A stretch of 31,855 nt of DNA from a virus. A program made the translations under genes and the position numbers. Where the stretch lies: the IMG/VR virus record IMGVR_UViG_3300025732_000171, positions 1 to 31,855 of that record; one strand, given 5' to 3'. The notes under the pieces are model-generated. The model made no database searches and was not told the origin of the DNA. It saw only the letters and a list, made by a program, of their open reading frames with translations. Shown piece after piece: positions 16,592 to 23,794 of this stretch; within the stretch, counting starts at the first letter, position 1, and each line of letters begins with the position of its first letter.

Positions 16592-18949
16592 TCAAAAAAT
16601 CCCAAGGAATTTAGAAGTCTTCTTATTTGGTTTTGAAGCTGGGAATTGTGGGACTGATGGTTTTGCGTTAGCTCCTGATGTACCACCTTGCCCTCTACGA
16701 GTAGATGATGGTGCTGCCACCACCTTTGGTGGTGGTTTTGGTGTTGGAGTAATTGGTTTTTGTGATGGTTTATTTGTTCCCAATTTTGCTACTCTTGCTT
16801 TTCTTGCAGATTCTGCTGCAGCATAATCTTTATAATACTTACCATCAGATGATGAATAGTATCTTCCTTGAGAAGCAGCAACTCTTTGTTTTATTCTAGC
16901 TTCGGATGCTTTATCTGCCGCATCAACTCTTTCAATATCTTTATTTGTACCAAACATTCTAACGCCAGTACGCCATGCCTGACCAAAAATACCACCTCTA
17001 CGAGTATCTTCTATTGCTCCACCTCTGATTTTAGCATCGGCAGCAGATTCTCCTGGTTTAGATTTGGTTGTTTCTCTATTGAGTATGGCTGCTTTATTTT
17101 GCTTTGCCTTTAAATCATTTGTGGCTCTAGCATAACCATTAGGACCAAGACGTTCATTCAACATCTTTTTAATATTATCTTCTGTCATGCCACGGCGTCT
17201 CATATCTTCCAAATCGCCAATAGCAGTAGTACGCATTGTTCTTGCGTTAAGAGTTTCCTCCCTACCTTTAGCACCCTTTGGATCAAAGAAGTCAGCAAGA
17301 GACTCCATCATACCTTTATTTCTTTGAGTCGCTCTCTGATATGTTGGTTCTCCACCTTTAAAAGTTAAGTAAGCAACGAATGGACCGTCTGGACCCATCA
17401 TAATTTTTGTCTTTGGAAGATTCTTCTTATCAAAATCTTTTAATCCTGACCCACCAATAAGACCAGATCCTGCTCCACTATATCCTCTGCTTCTGGCACC
17501 ATACTTATCAACTTGACCAGATAAGCCACTAGCAAAATTTGAAGAGTATATTATATCCTTCCCTCTCTTTTGGGCAAAGTATTCCATTCCACCAACATTT
17601 ATTTTTGGAACTGTGATAGCATCATATCCAGTTCCAGCACCTAGTTTTTGTGTGCCACCTTTAACAAGAATAGACTTTCTTCCTTGATATGTTGTCCCAA
17701 ATCCCATACCAGCAGCAGTTTGAATACCAGAACCAGAAGCAAGTCTTCTTTGGACTTTCATCTGTTCTTCTATTCTTTTCAATCTATCTTCAGTTGATAT
17801 CCTCTTTGTATCTGAAAGAACTGGATCTTGATATGCCATATTTCCTTCAGAAGGATCACTTCCAATCAATCCTCCACCAGCAGCATAAACTCTCTGACTA
17901 ACAACACGAGGGCGATTAGTTCCACCACCAGCGGCGTTCATTGCCTCCAACGCACCCACACCAAACTTCTGAACGGCTCCACGAGACATTACAAACTCAC
18001 CATCGGTAAGCATTGCTGGAACTCTATCAATTCCTTTGGGTCCAGATACTACACCATTCACTCCTGCCATCAAACTAGCAAGACCACCAGATCCAAAGAA
18101 AGATGTAAATGGACTTACTTGAGAAGATATTGCTCCACCGTTAGCAGCAAATATAGTTTTTAAATCAGCAAATCCACCACCAAAAGCACCCATTGAAGGG
18201 ACTGCTGGTGCCTCTGGAACATCAAGTTGTGGTGCTTGTTCATCACCACCCATAAACTTATTGATTGCCATCCCAGCTCCAACTGTGGCAACGGCACCCA
18301 AACCAAGTTTAACTAAACCAAGCTTTCCACCACCTCCACCAGATCCAAGTGCTTGACCAATACCTTTGAGACCTTTCCCTGTAGCAATTGCTTTTGCTAG
18401 TCTGGCAGCAATAACAACAAGTCTTGCTGTTCCTGCTATTGCTACTTTAGCAAGACTTCTTACAACTCTACCAAAACCCGTTCCAAATAAAATGTATCCA
18501 GCAATTAAAGAAGGCCACCAGTCTTTTAAGAATCTGGCAATTGAACGAACCTTACTTTGATTCTCCGGATTCGCAAACCAATTAATTAAGTTTAGTAATG
18601 CCTTTCCTAAAAATAAAGTAACAAAGAACTGAATAATCTGATCTAATATACTTTTTACAGGAGCAATCACTTCTTGAGCAGTATTTTTAACCGCATTAAA
18701 TGCCCCTTCTAATCCTAATTCTATCTTCTTTCTTCTAGCAACTTCTTGATTCTTTTTTTCCTGATTAACTTCTTTTGTGACCTGAGTATTCTGTTGAGTA
18801 AGAAGTTGTATAATTCTCGTTAAAGACTTTGATATATCTTGAAGAGCAGCAGTATCGGCAGGGGCAGCAACCAGCTGTTGTTGTGGAGCGACAGCAGCAG
18901 ATTGAACTGTGGTTCTTCTGGGCAAAAATTTCTGTTGATTGACTGCCAT
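16592..18949 (-). CDS. Large tail protein, candidate tape measure
   Basis: This is a 785-residue protein. Residues 30-100 are Gln/Lys-rich and probably coiled coil. Hydrophobic segments follow at about 105-125 (IIQFFVTLFLGKALLNLINW) and 144-185, then a Gly-rich hinge. A motif at 313-330 (LTDGEFVMSRGAVQKFG) matches the GEYVID motif of the next two genes. The C-terminal third is basic with Pro/Thr-rich repeats (PTPKPPPK). It is the first gene after gp26 and its frameshift partner, the place where tape measure genes sit behind tail chaperones in many phages. Hydrophobic segments that could enter the membrane also fit a tape measure. No catalytic domain is seen. The role as ruler is inference; the two following related proteins are alternatives. 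Confidence 0.5.
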   Translation of the reverse strand: MAVNQQKFLPRRTTVQSAAVAPQQQLVAAPADTAALQDISKSLTRIIQLLTQQNTQVTKEVNQEKKNQEVARRKKIELGLEGAFNAVKNTAQEVIAPVKSILDQIIQFFVTLFLGKALLNLINWFANPENQSKVRSIARFLKDWWPSLIAGYILFGTGFGRVVRSLAKVAIAGTARLVVIAARLAKAIATGKGLKGIGQALGSGGGGGKLGLVKLGLGAVATVGAGMAINKFMGGDEQAPQLDVPEAPAVPSMGAFGGGFADLKTIFAANGGAISSQVSPFTSFFGSGGLASLMAGVNGVVSGPKGIDRVPAMLTDGEFVMSRGAVQKFGVGALEAMNAAGGGTNRPRVVSQRVYAAGGGLIGSDPSEGNMAYQDPVLSDTKRISTEDRLKRIEEQMKVQRRLASGSGIQTAAGMGFGTTYQGRKSILVKGGTQKLGAGTGYDAITVPKINVGGMEYFAQKRGKDIIYSSNFASGLSGQVDKYGARSRGYSGAGSGLIGGSGLKDFDKKNLPKTKIMMGPDGPFVAYLTFKGGEPTYQRATQRNKGMMESLADFFDPKGAKGREETLNARTMRTTAIGDLEDMRRRGMTEDNIKKMLNERLGPNGYARATNDLKAKQNKAAILNRETTKSKPGESAADAKIRGGAIEDTRRGGIFGQAWRTGVRMFGTNKDIERVDAADKASEARIKQRVAASQGRYYSSSDGKYYKDYAAAESARKARVAKLGTNKPSQKPITPTPKPPPKVVAAPSSTRRGQGGTSGANAKPSVPQFPASKPNKKTSKFLGIF

Positions 18950-18961
18950 TCTACCAAACTA

Positions 18962-19144
18962 TTAGAAACTTGACTTTTGTTGCTGCTGTTTCAATTGCTC
19001 CTCTTCAAGATGTTGTTGTAATAACCCAACATACACATCCCTTTCCCAAGGTATCATATTTTCAATTTCCCATAATGAATATTTATGGTACTGTATCAAG
19101 GCAAAGTTGAGTCTGAAATAATTTTCAAGGTCCATATGGACCAT
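18962..19144 (-). CDS. Short ORF, likely expressed as a -1 frameshift extension of gp26
   Basis: The ORF has 60 residues, rich in aromatic residues then Gln/Glu: NYFRLNFALIQYHKYSLWEI, IPWERDVY, and a Gln-rich tail. The ATG at 19144 has no ribosome binding site (upstream GCGTAGCA) and follows the gp26 stop by two bases. It is in the -1 frame of gp26, open back to a TGA at 19174-19172, and a slippery T-TTT-TTC lies in that short window. The product would be the C-terminal part of a fusion of about 301 residues, like the T part of phage G/GT tail assembly chaperones that bind the tape measure protein. Free translation by reinitiation at the ATG is the alternative. Confidence 0.7.
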   Translation of the reverse strand: MVHMDLENYFRLNFALIQYHKYSLWEIENMIPWERDVYVGLLQQHLEEEQLKQQQQKSSF

Positions 19145-19159
19145 TGCTACGCGAAAAAA
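19129..19159 (-). promoter_or_regulatory. Programmed -1 ribosomal frameshift signal
   Basis: On the minus strand the heptamer T TTT TTC (19159-19153) is in the correct phase for -1 slippage: the gp26 codons are TCT TTT TTC. After a 10-base spacer a perfect inverted repeat GGTCC-ATAT-GGACC (19142-19129) can form a hairpin. Slippage would add CGC GTA GCA and enter the 60-residue ORF without meeting a stop. The gp26 stop TAG (19149-19147) lies in the spacer. Confidence 0.7.
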
Positions 19160-19866
19160 GATGCTAAGCCCTCAAGAACAACTTCACTTTCTACTTTAGT
19201 TTTTGGATTGGTAACCGCAATCTTATGAGAAAGTTTAGGCATTGACTCAAAGAACTTCTCAATATCTTTAAACTGAGAAGAATTCATAGACTCCAAGAAC
19301 TCGGTAAGTTCCTTTTTAGTTACATCTGCAGCAGACCATACTTCATCTTCAGTATAAATTTTATCAATACAAGATGAAATCAAATCAAAAGATTGTTCCA
19401 TCGCATTTTCATTATTAAAGTCAAAGTTATTTTTAATAAACTGCTCAAGTGATGGATACTTCATTTCCATCATAATATTACCATCAACTTTAATTTTGTT
19501 TGTATGCTCTTCATTCTTTTGAACTTGTATATCATCCAGATTAATACTAACGGTCACATTAGTTTCACCATCATCTGGACAAATGATATTAACTTCAACC
19601 TCTTCACCAACAGACTTTCCTCTAATATTCAAAAACAAATATTCAATATCAAAAGTTGGTAAAGTTTCTACTTTAATATCTTTTGTAGAAATACAGTTTT
19701 TAATTACTGCTTTAATAGCATTAGTAATTTGCTTTGTATCTTCGCTCTCTAAAGCAATTACTAATAACTTTTCTTCTTTAACTAGAAATGGTCTGTATCT
19801 AATTGTCTGTCCTGATGATGGCAACTCAAGTTCATAAGTTGGCGTAGAAATCTTTGGTAATGGCAT
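19147..19866 (-). CDS. 26: Baseplate hub assembly protein gp26 (tail chaperone candidate)
   Basis: This 239-residue protein matches the T4 gp26-type baseplate family (PF12322 as I recall it). It starts with an ELPSSGQTIRYRPFLVKEEK motif, followed by ALES and VIKNCI, and has a Cys-containing centre (NIICPDDGETNVTVSINL). The C-terminal half is helical. In T4 this gene is required for hub assembly and is not a major virion part. Here it ends in a slippery site leading into a 60-residue ORF, an arrangement seen in tail assembly chaperones. ATAGG lies 6-7 bases before the ATG, and an AATAAATA late motif lies at 19895-19902. Confidence 0.75.
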   Translation of the reverse strand: MPLPKISTPTYELELPSSGQTIRYRPFLVKEEKLLVIALESEDTKQITNAIKAVIKNCISTKDIKVETLPTFDIEYLFLNIRGKSVGEEVEVNIICPDDGETNVTVSINLDDIQVQKNEEHTNKIKVDGNIMMEMKYPSLEQFIKNNFDFNNENAMEQSFDLISSCIDKIYTEDEVWSAADVTKKELTEFLESMNSSQFKDIEKFFESMPKLSHKIAVTNPKTKVESEVVLEGLASFFA

Positions 19867-19894
19867 AATAACCTATAGAAATTTCAGATGTGAT

Positions 19895-19902
19895 TATTTA
19901 TT
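19895..19902 (-). promoter_or_regulatory. T4-type late promoter motif AATAAATA
   Basis: The minus-strand octamer overlaps the stop codon of the gp54-like gene and lies 29 bases before gp26. It could drive the hub gene block to its left. Confidence 0.45.
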
Positions 19903-20737
19903 AAGCAATATTTGAGTTCGCTCCAACAGTAAACCCAGAAACAGTATTTCCAGAAGCATTTGCTGATGAAGTGGGAATACCACCAATATTGAGTCCAGTT
20001 CCAGAAGTTGCCAACGCACCAGTTCCAGAAAGGTTCGTGGCTACCTGATTTAAAGCTGCTTGTTGTGTTGGATTGGTTTGTGTAGGTTCTGCTGTTGGAG
20101 ATCCTGGTGCTACATAATATCTGATGTACGAAAATGACACTGTACATTTTAATAAAGAAGAACTATCATAGGACACTGCCATAGATTGTAAAGCTATTGG
20201 AAAAGCATTTACAAAATTGTAAACTAAGCTGGATGCTGGGGTTCCTTTAGCACCACCAAGACTACTTCTCTCAAATTTAGTTACAGTTAATCCTTGGTTA
20301 CAAATATAGAGATTTGGATAATTCATTCTATAAAAATATCTTTCTTCAGCAACACCTGGTCTTCCAGATTCAGCAGCAGCGATTTGTTCTCCAGAAATAT
20401 ACTTCATCCAAGTTTCAAAGTATCTGATAGGTAAATAATTTTCAGCATCAACATAAAAACTTAAATCAATTCTATCATCATACAATCTTCTGTAAGCATG
20501 GCGATGAATAGTTCCATGGTAATCCCCAGAAATATCATGAGTAGCAAAAGTAGATCCAGGAAGTATAGCGTCAGAGCAAAGAAGATTTAATTTATCTTGA
20601 TTTAATTTTACTCCATTTTCAATAAGATATCTTGTAGAAAGACCAGATGGCCTTGGAATTTCTACTTCAAAATGAGATGTTGTTGCTGGATTTAAAAGTG
20701 CTGATTTGATATCAGCAATGCTCTTTGAGGAGGGCAT
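19901..20737 (-). CDS. 54: Baseplate tail tube initiator (gp54-like)
   Basis: This 278-residue protein has a tube-protein pattern near the N-terminus: HFEVEIPRPSG, then LNLLCSDAILPGSTF, and later RIDLSFYVDAE followed by FETWMKYI. These resemble the T4 gp19/gp54 tube family, in which gp54 primes tail tube polymerisation on the baseplate. It ends in an Ala/Ser/Thr/Gly-rich tail of about 80 residues. gp48, its partner tube cap, lies on the other strand at 21623. No ribosome binding site precedes the ATG, which lies next to the divergent late promoter of gp4. It could instead be another tube-like baseplate protein. Confidence 0.58.
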   Translation of the reverse strand: MPSSKSIADIKSALLNPATTSHFEVEIPRPSGLSTRYLIENGVKLNQDKLNLLCSDAILPGSTFATHDISGDYHGTIHRHAYRRLYDDRIDLSFYVDAENYLPIRYFETWMKYISGEQIAAAESGRPGVAEERYFYRMNYPNLYICNQGLTVTKFERSSLGGAKGTPASSLVYNFVNAFPIALQSMAVSYDSSSLLKCTVSFSYIRYYVAPGSPTAEPTQTNPTQQAALNQVATNLSGTGALATSGTGLNIGGIPTSSANASGNTVSGFTVGANSNIA

Positions 20738-20738
20738 T

Positions 20739-20746
20739 TATAAATA
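20739..20746 (+). promoter_or_regulatory. Perfect T4 late promoter TATAAATA
   Basis: The exact T4 late consensus octamer lies on the plus strand 22 bases before the gp4 ATG, in the divergent gap between the gp54-like gene and gp4. It is part of a palindrome ATTTATAAAT (20736-20745), but the minus-strand version (TATAAATG) includes the start codon of the leftward gene and so is unlikely to serve it. Confidence 0.7.
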
Positions 20747-20768
20747 CTTTTTGACTTATATATTATGT

Positions 20769-21212
20769 ATGGCAGAAAGTATCAAAAGTAAATACAAACC
20801 ATCTCATCCCAAAAAATATAAAGGAGATCCGAACAATATTATTTGCCGCAGTAGTTGGGAGAGAAAGTTTTGTCATTGGTGTGATCTAAATGAGAACATT
20901 GTAGAGTGGGGTAGTGAAGAGTTTTATATTCCTTACATCTCACCAGTTGACAAAAGAGTTCATAGATATTATCCAGACTTTCTTATTAAGGTGAAAGAAA
21001 GCACTGGACAAATTAAAACATATGTTGTTGAAGTTAAACCAAAGAAACAAACAAAACCACCTATAAAAAAATCAAGAGTTACCAAATCATATATTCATGA
21101 GTGTGTTACCTATGAGGTAAATCAAGCAAAGTGGAAAGCAGCAAAAGAATTTTGTGATGACAGATTAATAGAGTTTAAAATCATCACAGAAGAAGAGTTA
21201 GGTATTAAGTAA
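20769..21212 (+). CDS. 4: Head completion protein gp4
   Basis: This 147-residue protein is close to the 150 residues of T4 gp4 and starts the same way (KYKPSHPKKYKGDPNNII, then WERKFCHWCD). It has a PD-(D/E)XK nuclease-like pattern: Glu31 in WERKF, Asp70 in YYPDFLI, and VVEVKPKK with Glu88 and Lys90. In T4, gp4 (50/65) acts on the filled head before tail joining. I chose the ATG at 20769 over an upstream in-frame ATG because it matches T4 length and follows the TATAAATA late promoter. The stop TAA shares one base with the next ATG (TAATG). Confidence 0.85.
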   Translation: MAESIKSKYKPSHPKKYKGDPNNIICRSSWERKFCHWCDLNENIVEWGSEEFYIPYISPVDKRVHRYYPDFLIKVKESTGQIKTYVVEVKPKKQTKPPIKKSRVTKSYIHECVTYEVNQAKWKAAKEFCDDRLIEFKIITEEELGIK

Positions 21213-21601
21213 TGGCAGAAGGTTTCGGACAATATAAAGAAACAGGAACCGCAAGAACAAGAGAACTTCTCAAAAGAATTGATCAATCTGGAACCAAAGA
21301 TCCAGAAGAAATCATGTTGATCATTATGGACATCTTTAAAGAAGAAGTATTATATCCAGAACCAGGAAAATTTTATACATTTATATACAATCCAAAGACA
21401 CCAAATATTGAATATGACCAACATCCATTGATTGCTTGTACATCTTTAGAGAGATGGGGATTTAAAGGTATCAATTTTCATTGGAGACAAGGGAGACAAT
21501 ATACTTGGGAAGAAGTAGCAGGGAAACTTCATGTCATAAAATATAATGAGCTTGATGAGTTAATGTCTCTCCAGTATGGAAAGTTCCGTCTAAATAAATA
21601 A
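21212..21601 (+). CDS. Conserved cyanophage protein of unknown function
   Basis: This is a 129-residue protein. A charged helical N-terminus (ELLKRIDQSGTKDPEEIMLI) is followed by a beta/aromatic region, PGKFYTFIYNPKTPNIEYDQ, then HPLIACT, WGFKGINFHWR, and a helical end. I do not recognise a family with a known function. Its place between gp4 and gp48, with a one-base overlap to gp4, argues for late expression and a role in head or tail assembly. Confidence 0.6.
   Translation: MAEGFGQYKETGTARTRELLKRIDQSGTKDPEEIMLIIMDIFKEEVLYPEPGKFYTFIYNPKTPNIEYDQHPLIACTSLERWGFKGINFHWRQGRQYTWEEVAGKLHVIKYNELDELMSLQYGKFRLNK
21590..21600 (+). promoter_or_regulatory. T4-type late promoter motif CTAAATAAATA
   Basis: Two overlapping late-type octamers (CTAAATAA and AATAAATA) contain the stop codon of the preceding gene and lie 23 bases before gp48. 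A short hairpin (AGACT/AGTCT, 21603-21621) lies between the motif and the gp48 ATG. Confidence 0.5.
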
Positions 21602-21622
21602 AAGACTAAAAATACAAGTCTA

Positions 21623-23071
21623 ATGGGTGTTTGGAACACGACTAAAACTACACTTGATAATGATGTAACCTATGTTGGGGGCACATCAGCATGGAAAAGT
21701 GCTAATGGGAATAATAAGCTATCAACAATTACTACTACAAATACAACTGGTTATAAACCAATTGATTCAAATTCAACAGATCCTTTGATAAAAAAATTAA
21801 GTTATGCTGTTCAGAATGATGGCAAAATAACATACCGATATGATGATGGAACTGGTAATAGAGTACAATATAATAGTATCCAAGAAGTAGCAAATGGTCA
21901 ACTACAAGGATACAGTGATCAAACTACATTGAAATTAAAAGATTCCATGCAAAGGAATTTAAATTCTGGAGTAGAATCATATAATCAAGCAAATCCAAAC
22001 TCAAAAATAAACGCAAATCAAGCAACTAGTCCAACACAAACTGGTGATGGTCAGAATAAAGATGGGGATAGTCAAACAGGTGGTAGATTAAATCCAAAAC
22101 AGTCTGAAGCACTTGGAGAAGAAAATAAGTACAAAGATAATACAAGAGCAGGTGCTGGAGCATATAGAGATGATCTAAAGTATCCTTTGAATTTAAAATC
22201 AGAAGTTCAAGATACCATAAGATTCACAATTTTAGAATACTCTCCATCATTATCAAAAGACAATCTATCTAAAGGTAAAACAGGAGAATTTGGTAGCAGT
22301 AAGATAAGAAGAGTCACATTAGAATCAAGTGGAATACCAGTTGTAAAAGGATCTACAAGAATAGGAACAATTACACTTCCAATACCAGCAGGAATTAGTG
22401 ATGGAAATACTGCTGGATGGCAAGATGATAGATTAAATCAACTCCAAGCCGAAGCATCTAAAATTGCTCAAGGATTTTTAACCGGAGGAGTTGAAGAAGC
22501 AGCTGCTAAGACAAATCAAGTAGGAGAAAATCTTCAGGCAGCTGCCGGAAGTGGAGACTTACAAACTGCGGTAACCAGATTATTTTTAGATAAAGCATTA
22601 AATGCTAACGTCGGAACAAGAACTTTCGGAGCAGTAGGAAATAATAATCTAGAGTTGCTATTTAATGGACCATCATTGAGAACTTTTGGTTTTACATTTT
22701 CATTTTATCCAAGAAGTAAAGATGAAGCAAAAATGGTTCGCCAAATTATTAGAGCATTTAAACAGTCTATGTCAGTGAAAAGAAGTAAGACTTCTTTACT
22801 CTTAAAAGCACCACATACCTTTGCTATTTCATATGTGACAGCAGGACAAAAACAACATCCATATCTAAACTCCTTTAAAGAATGTGCCCTGACTTCTTGT
22901 TCTGTTGATTATACTCCAGATGGAACATATATGACTTATGGTGGGACATCCGATGATGATAGATCAATGACAGCATACAGATTATCATTACAGTTTCAAG
23001 AACTTGAGCCTATCTTTGATGATGAATATTTTGAAATTGATGGTAACAAAGACACATTTATAGGTTTCTAA
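21623..23071 (+). CDS. 48: Baseplate tail tube cap gp48
   Basis: This 482-residue protein has a C-terminal half that fits T4 gp48: NLELLFNGPSLRTFGFTFSF, YPRSKDEAKMVRQIIRAFKQ, then SYVTAGQKQHPYLNSFKECA, and VDYTPDGTYMTYGG. The N-terminal 190 residues are Asn/Gln/Thr/Ser-rich and low in complexity, longer than the 364-residue T4 protein needs. gp48 caps the baseplate hub and starts the tail tube with gp54. It is followed by gp53 after one base. No ribosome binding site is visible; a weak hairpin abuts the ATG. Confidence 0.72.
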   Translation: MGVWNTTKTTLDNDVTYVGGTSAWKSANGNNKLSTITTTNTTGYKPIDSNSTDPLIKKLSYAVQNDGKITYRYDDGTGNRVQYNSIQEVANGQLQGYSDQTTLKLKDSMQRNLNSGVESYNQANPNSKINANQATSPTQTGDGQNKDGDSQTGGRLNPKQSEALGEENKYKDNTRAGAGAYRDDLKYPLNLKSEVQDTIRFTILEYSPSLSKDNLSKGKTGEFGSSKIRRVTLESSGIPVVKGSTRIGTITLPIPAGISDGNTAGWQDDRLNQLQAEASKIAQGFLTGGVEEAAAKTNQVGENLQAAAGSGDLQTAVTRLFLDKALNANVGTRTFGAVGNNNLELLFNGPSLRTFGFTFSFYPRSKDEAKMVRQIIRAFKQSMSVKRSKTSLLLKAPHTFAISYVTAGQKQHPYLNSFKECALTSCSVDYTPDGTYMTYGGTSDDDRSMTAYRLSLQFQELEPIFDDEYFEIDGNKDTFIGF

Positions 23072-23072
23072 A

Positions 23073-23741
23073 ATGGCAAAGTATTTCAGTTATCTACCAG
23101 AAGTTGATTATGTTAATAGATTACCTGACGCAAAGATTGGTGATTTTATCAAGGTAAAAAATCTATTTAAAAAAGGAAAGATAAGAGATGATATTTTTCA
23201 AGACTTGTCTTTCTTTACAAAATATAAGATTGTAGGAAACGATAGACCAGATAATGTAGCGTTTGAAGTCTATGGCGATGCTTCTTTAGATTGGGTAGTT
23301 CTTTTGTGTAATAACATTCTGAATATTCAAACAGAATGGCCAATGGAACAAAATAATTTTGATGCTTATCTTTTAGATAAGTATGGAGACTATGATACTT
23401 TGTATAATGGAATTCATCATTATGAAACTACAGAAGTTAGAAACTCTAATAATTTTTTAATTGTACCTGCGGGATTAGAAGTACAGTCAAATTACACCGT
23501 TTCTTTCTATGATGTTGGAACTGATACCCAAATTGACGCAAGAAACATTACAGTACCTGTCACCAACTATGAGTACGAAGACAATATTGAAGATGGTAAA
23601 AGAAATATCTTTATCTTAAAGCAAGAATATCTTGGTATCATCCTAAATGATATGGAAGAAATTATGGCATATAAAGAGGGTTCCACCCAGTATGTGAGCG
23701 AAACCCTAAAACGTGCTGATAATATTAAACTATTTGAATAG
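23073..23741 (+). CDS. 53: Baseplate wedge subunit gp53
   Basis: This 222-residue protein is close to T4 gp53 (196 residues), with MAKYFSYLPEVDY, then DIFQDLSFFTKYKI, a VYGDASLDWVVLLCNNILNI motif, and EWPMEQNNFDAYL. gp53 is a wedge subunit that joins wedges to the hub. TAGG lies 9 bases before the ATG. The gene converges with gp32 and ends 53 bases from it. Confidence 0.85.
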   Translation: MAKYFSYLPEVDYVNRLPDAKIGDFIKVKNLFKKGKIRDDIFQDLSFFTKYKIVGNDRPDNVAFEVYGDASLDWVVLLCNNILNIQTEWPMEQNNFDAYLLDKYGDYDTLYNGIHHYETTEVRNSNNFLIVPAGLEVQSNYTVSFYDVGTDTQIDARNITVPVTNYEYEDNIEDGKRNIFILKQEYLGIILNDMEEIMAYKEGSTQYVSETLKRADNIKLFE

Positions 23742-23755
23742 AAGATTCAGATAGG

Positions 23756-23781
23756 CTGCTACAACTAAAAGAGTTAAGCAG
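23756..23781. terminator. Possible hairpin between converging gp53 and gp32
   Basis: CTGCT (23756-23760) can pair with AGCAG (23777-23781), and AACT with AGTT inside, giving a 9-base-pair stem with a small internal loop. It sits between two converging genes, where a terminator would be expected, but neither side has a T run, so the call is weak. Confidence 0.25.
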
Positions 23782-23794
23782 ATTTGATTATACT

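Noticed and set aside
16586-16605. T-run at the end of the 785-residue gene as a second frameshift site into the 1047-residue gene
   Set aside because: The two genes are in the same frame, separated by TGA TAG; slippage would not join them, only a double stop read-through would.
16717-16735. Perfect 8-base inverted repeat CCACCACC-TTT-GGTGGTGG in the 785-residue gene
   Set aside because: It is explained by the coding of Pro-Pro-Pro-Lys-Val-Val and is inside a gene; the T run after it is on the antisense strand only, so a terminator is not supported.
20736-20746. The minus-strand half of the palindromic late promoter as promoter of the gp54-like gene
   Set aside because: The minus-strand octamer TATAAATG includes the gene's own ATG, so transcription would begin inside the gene.
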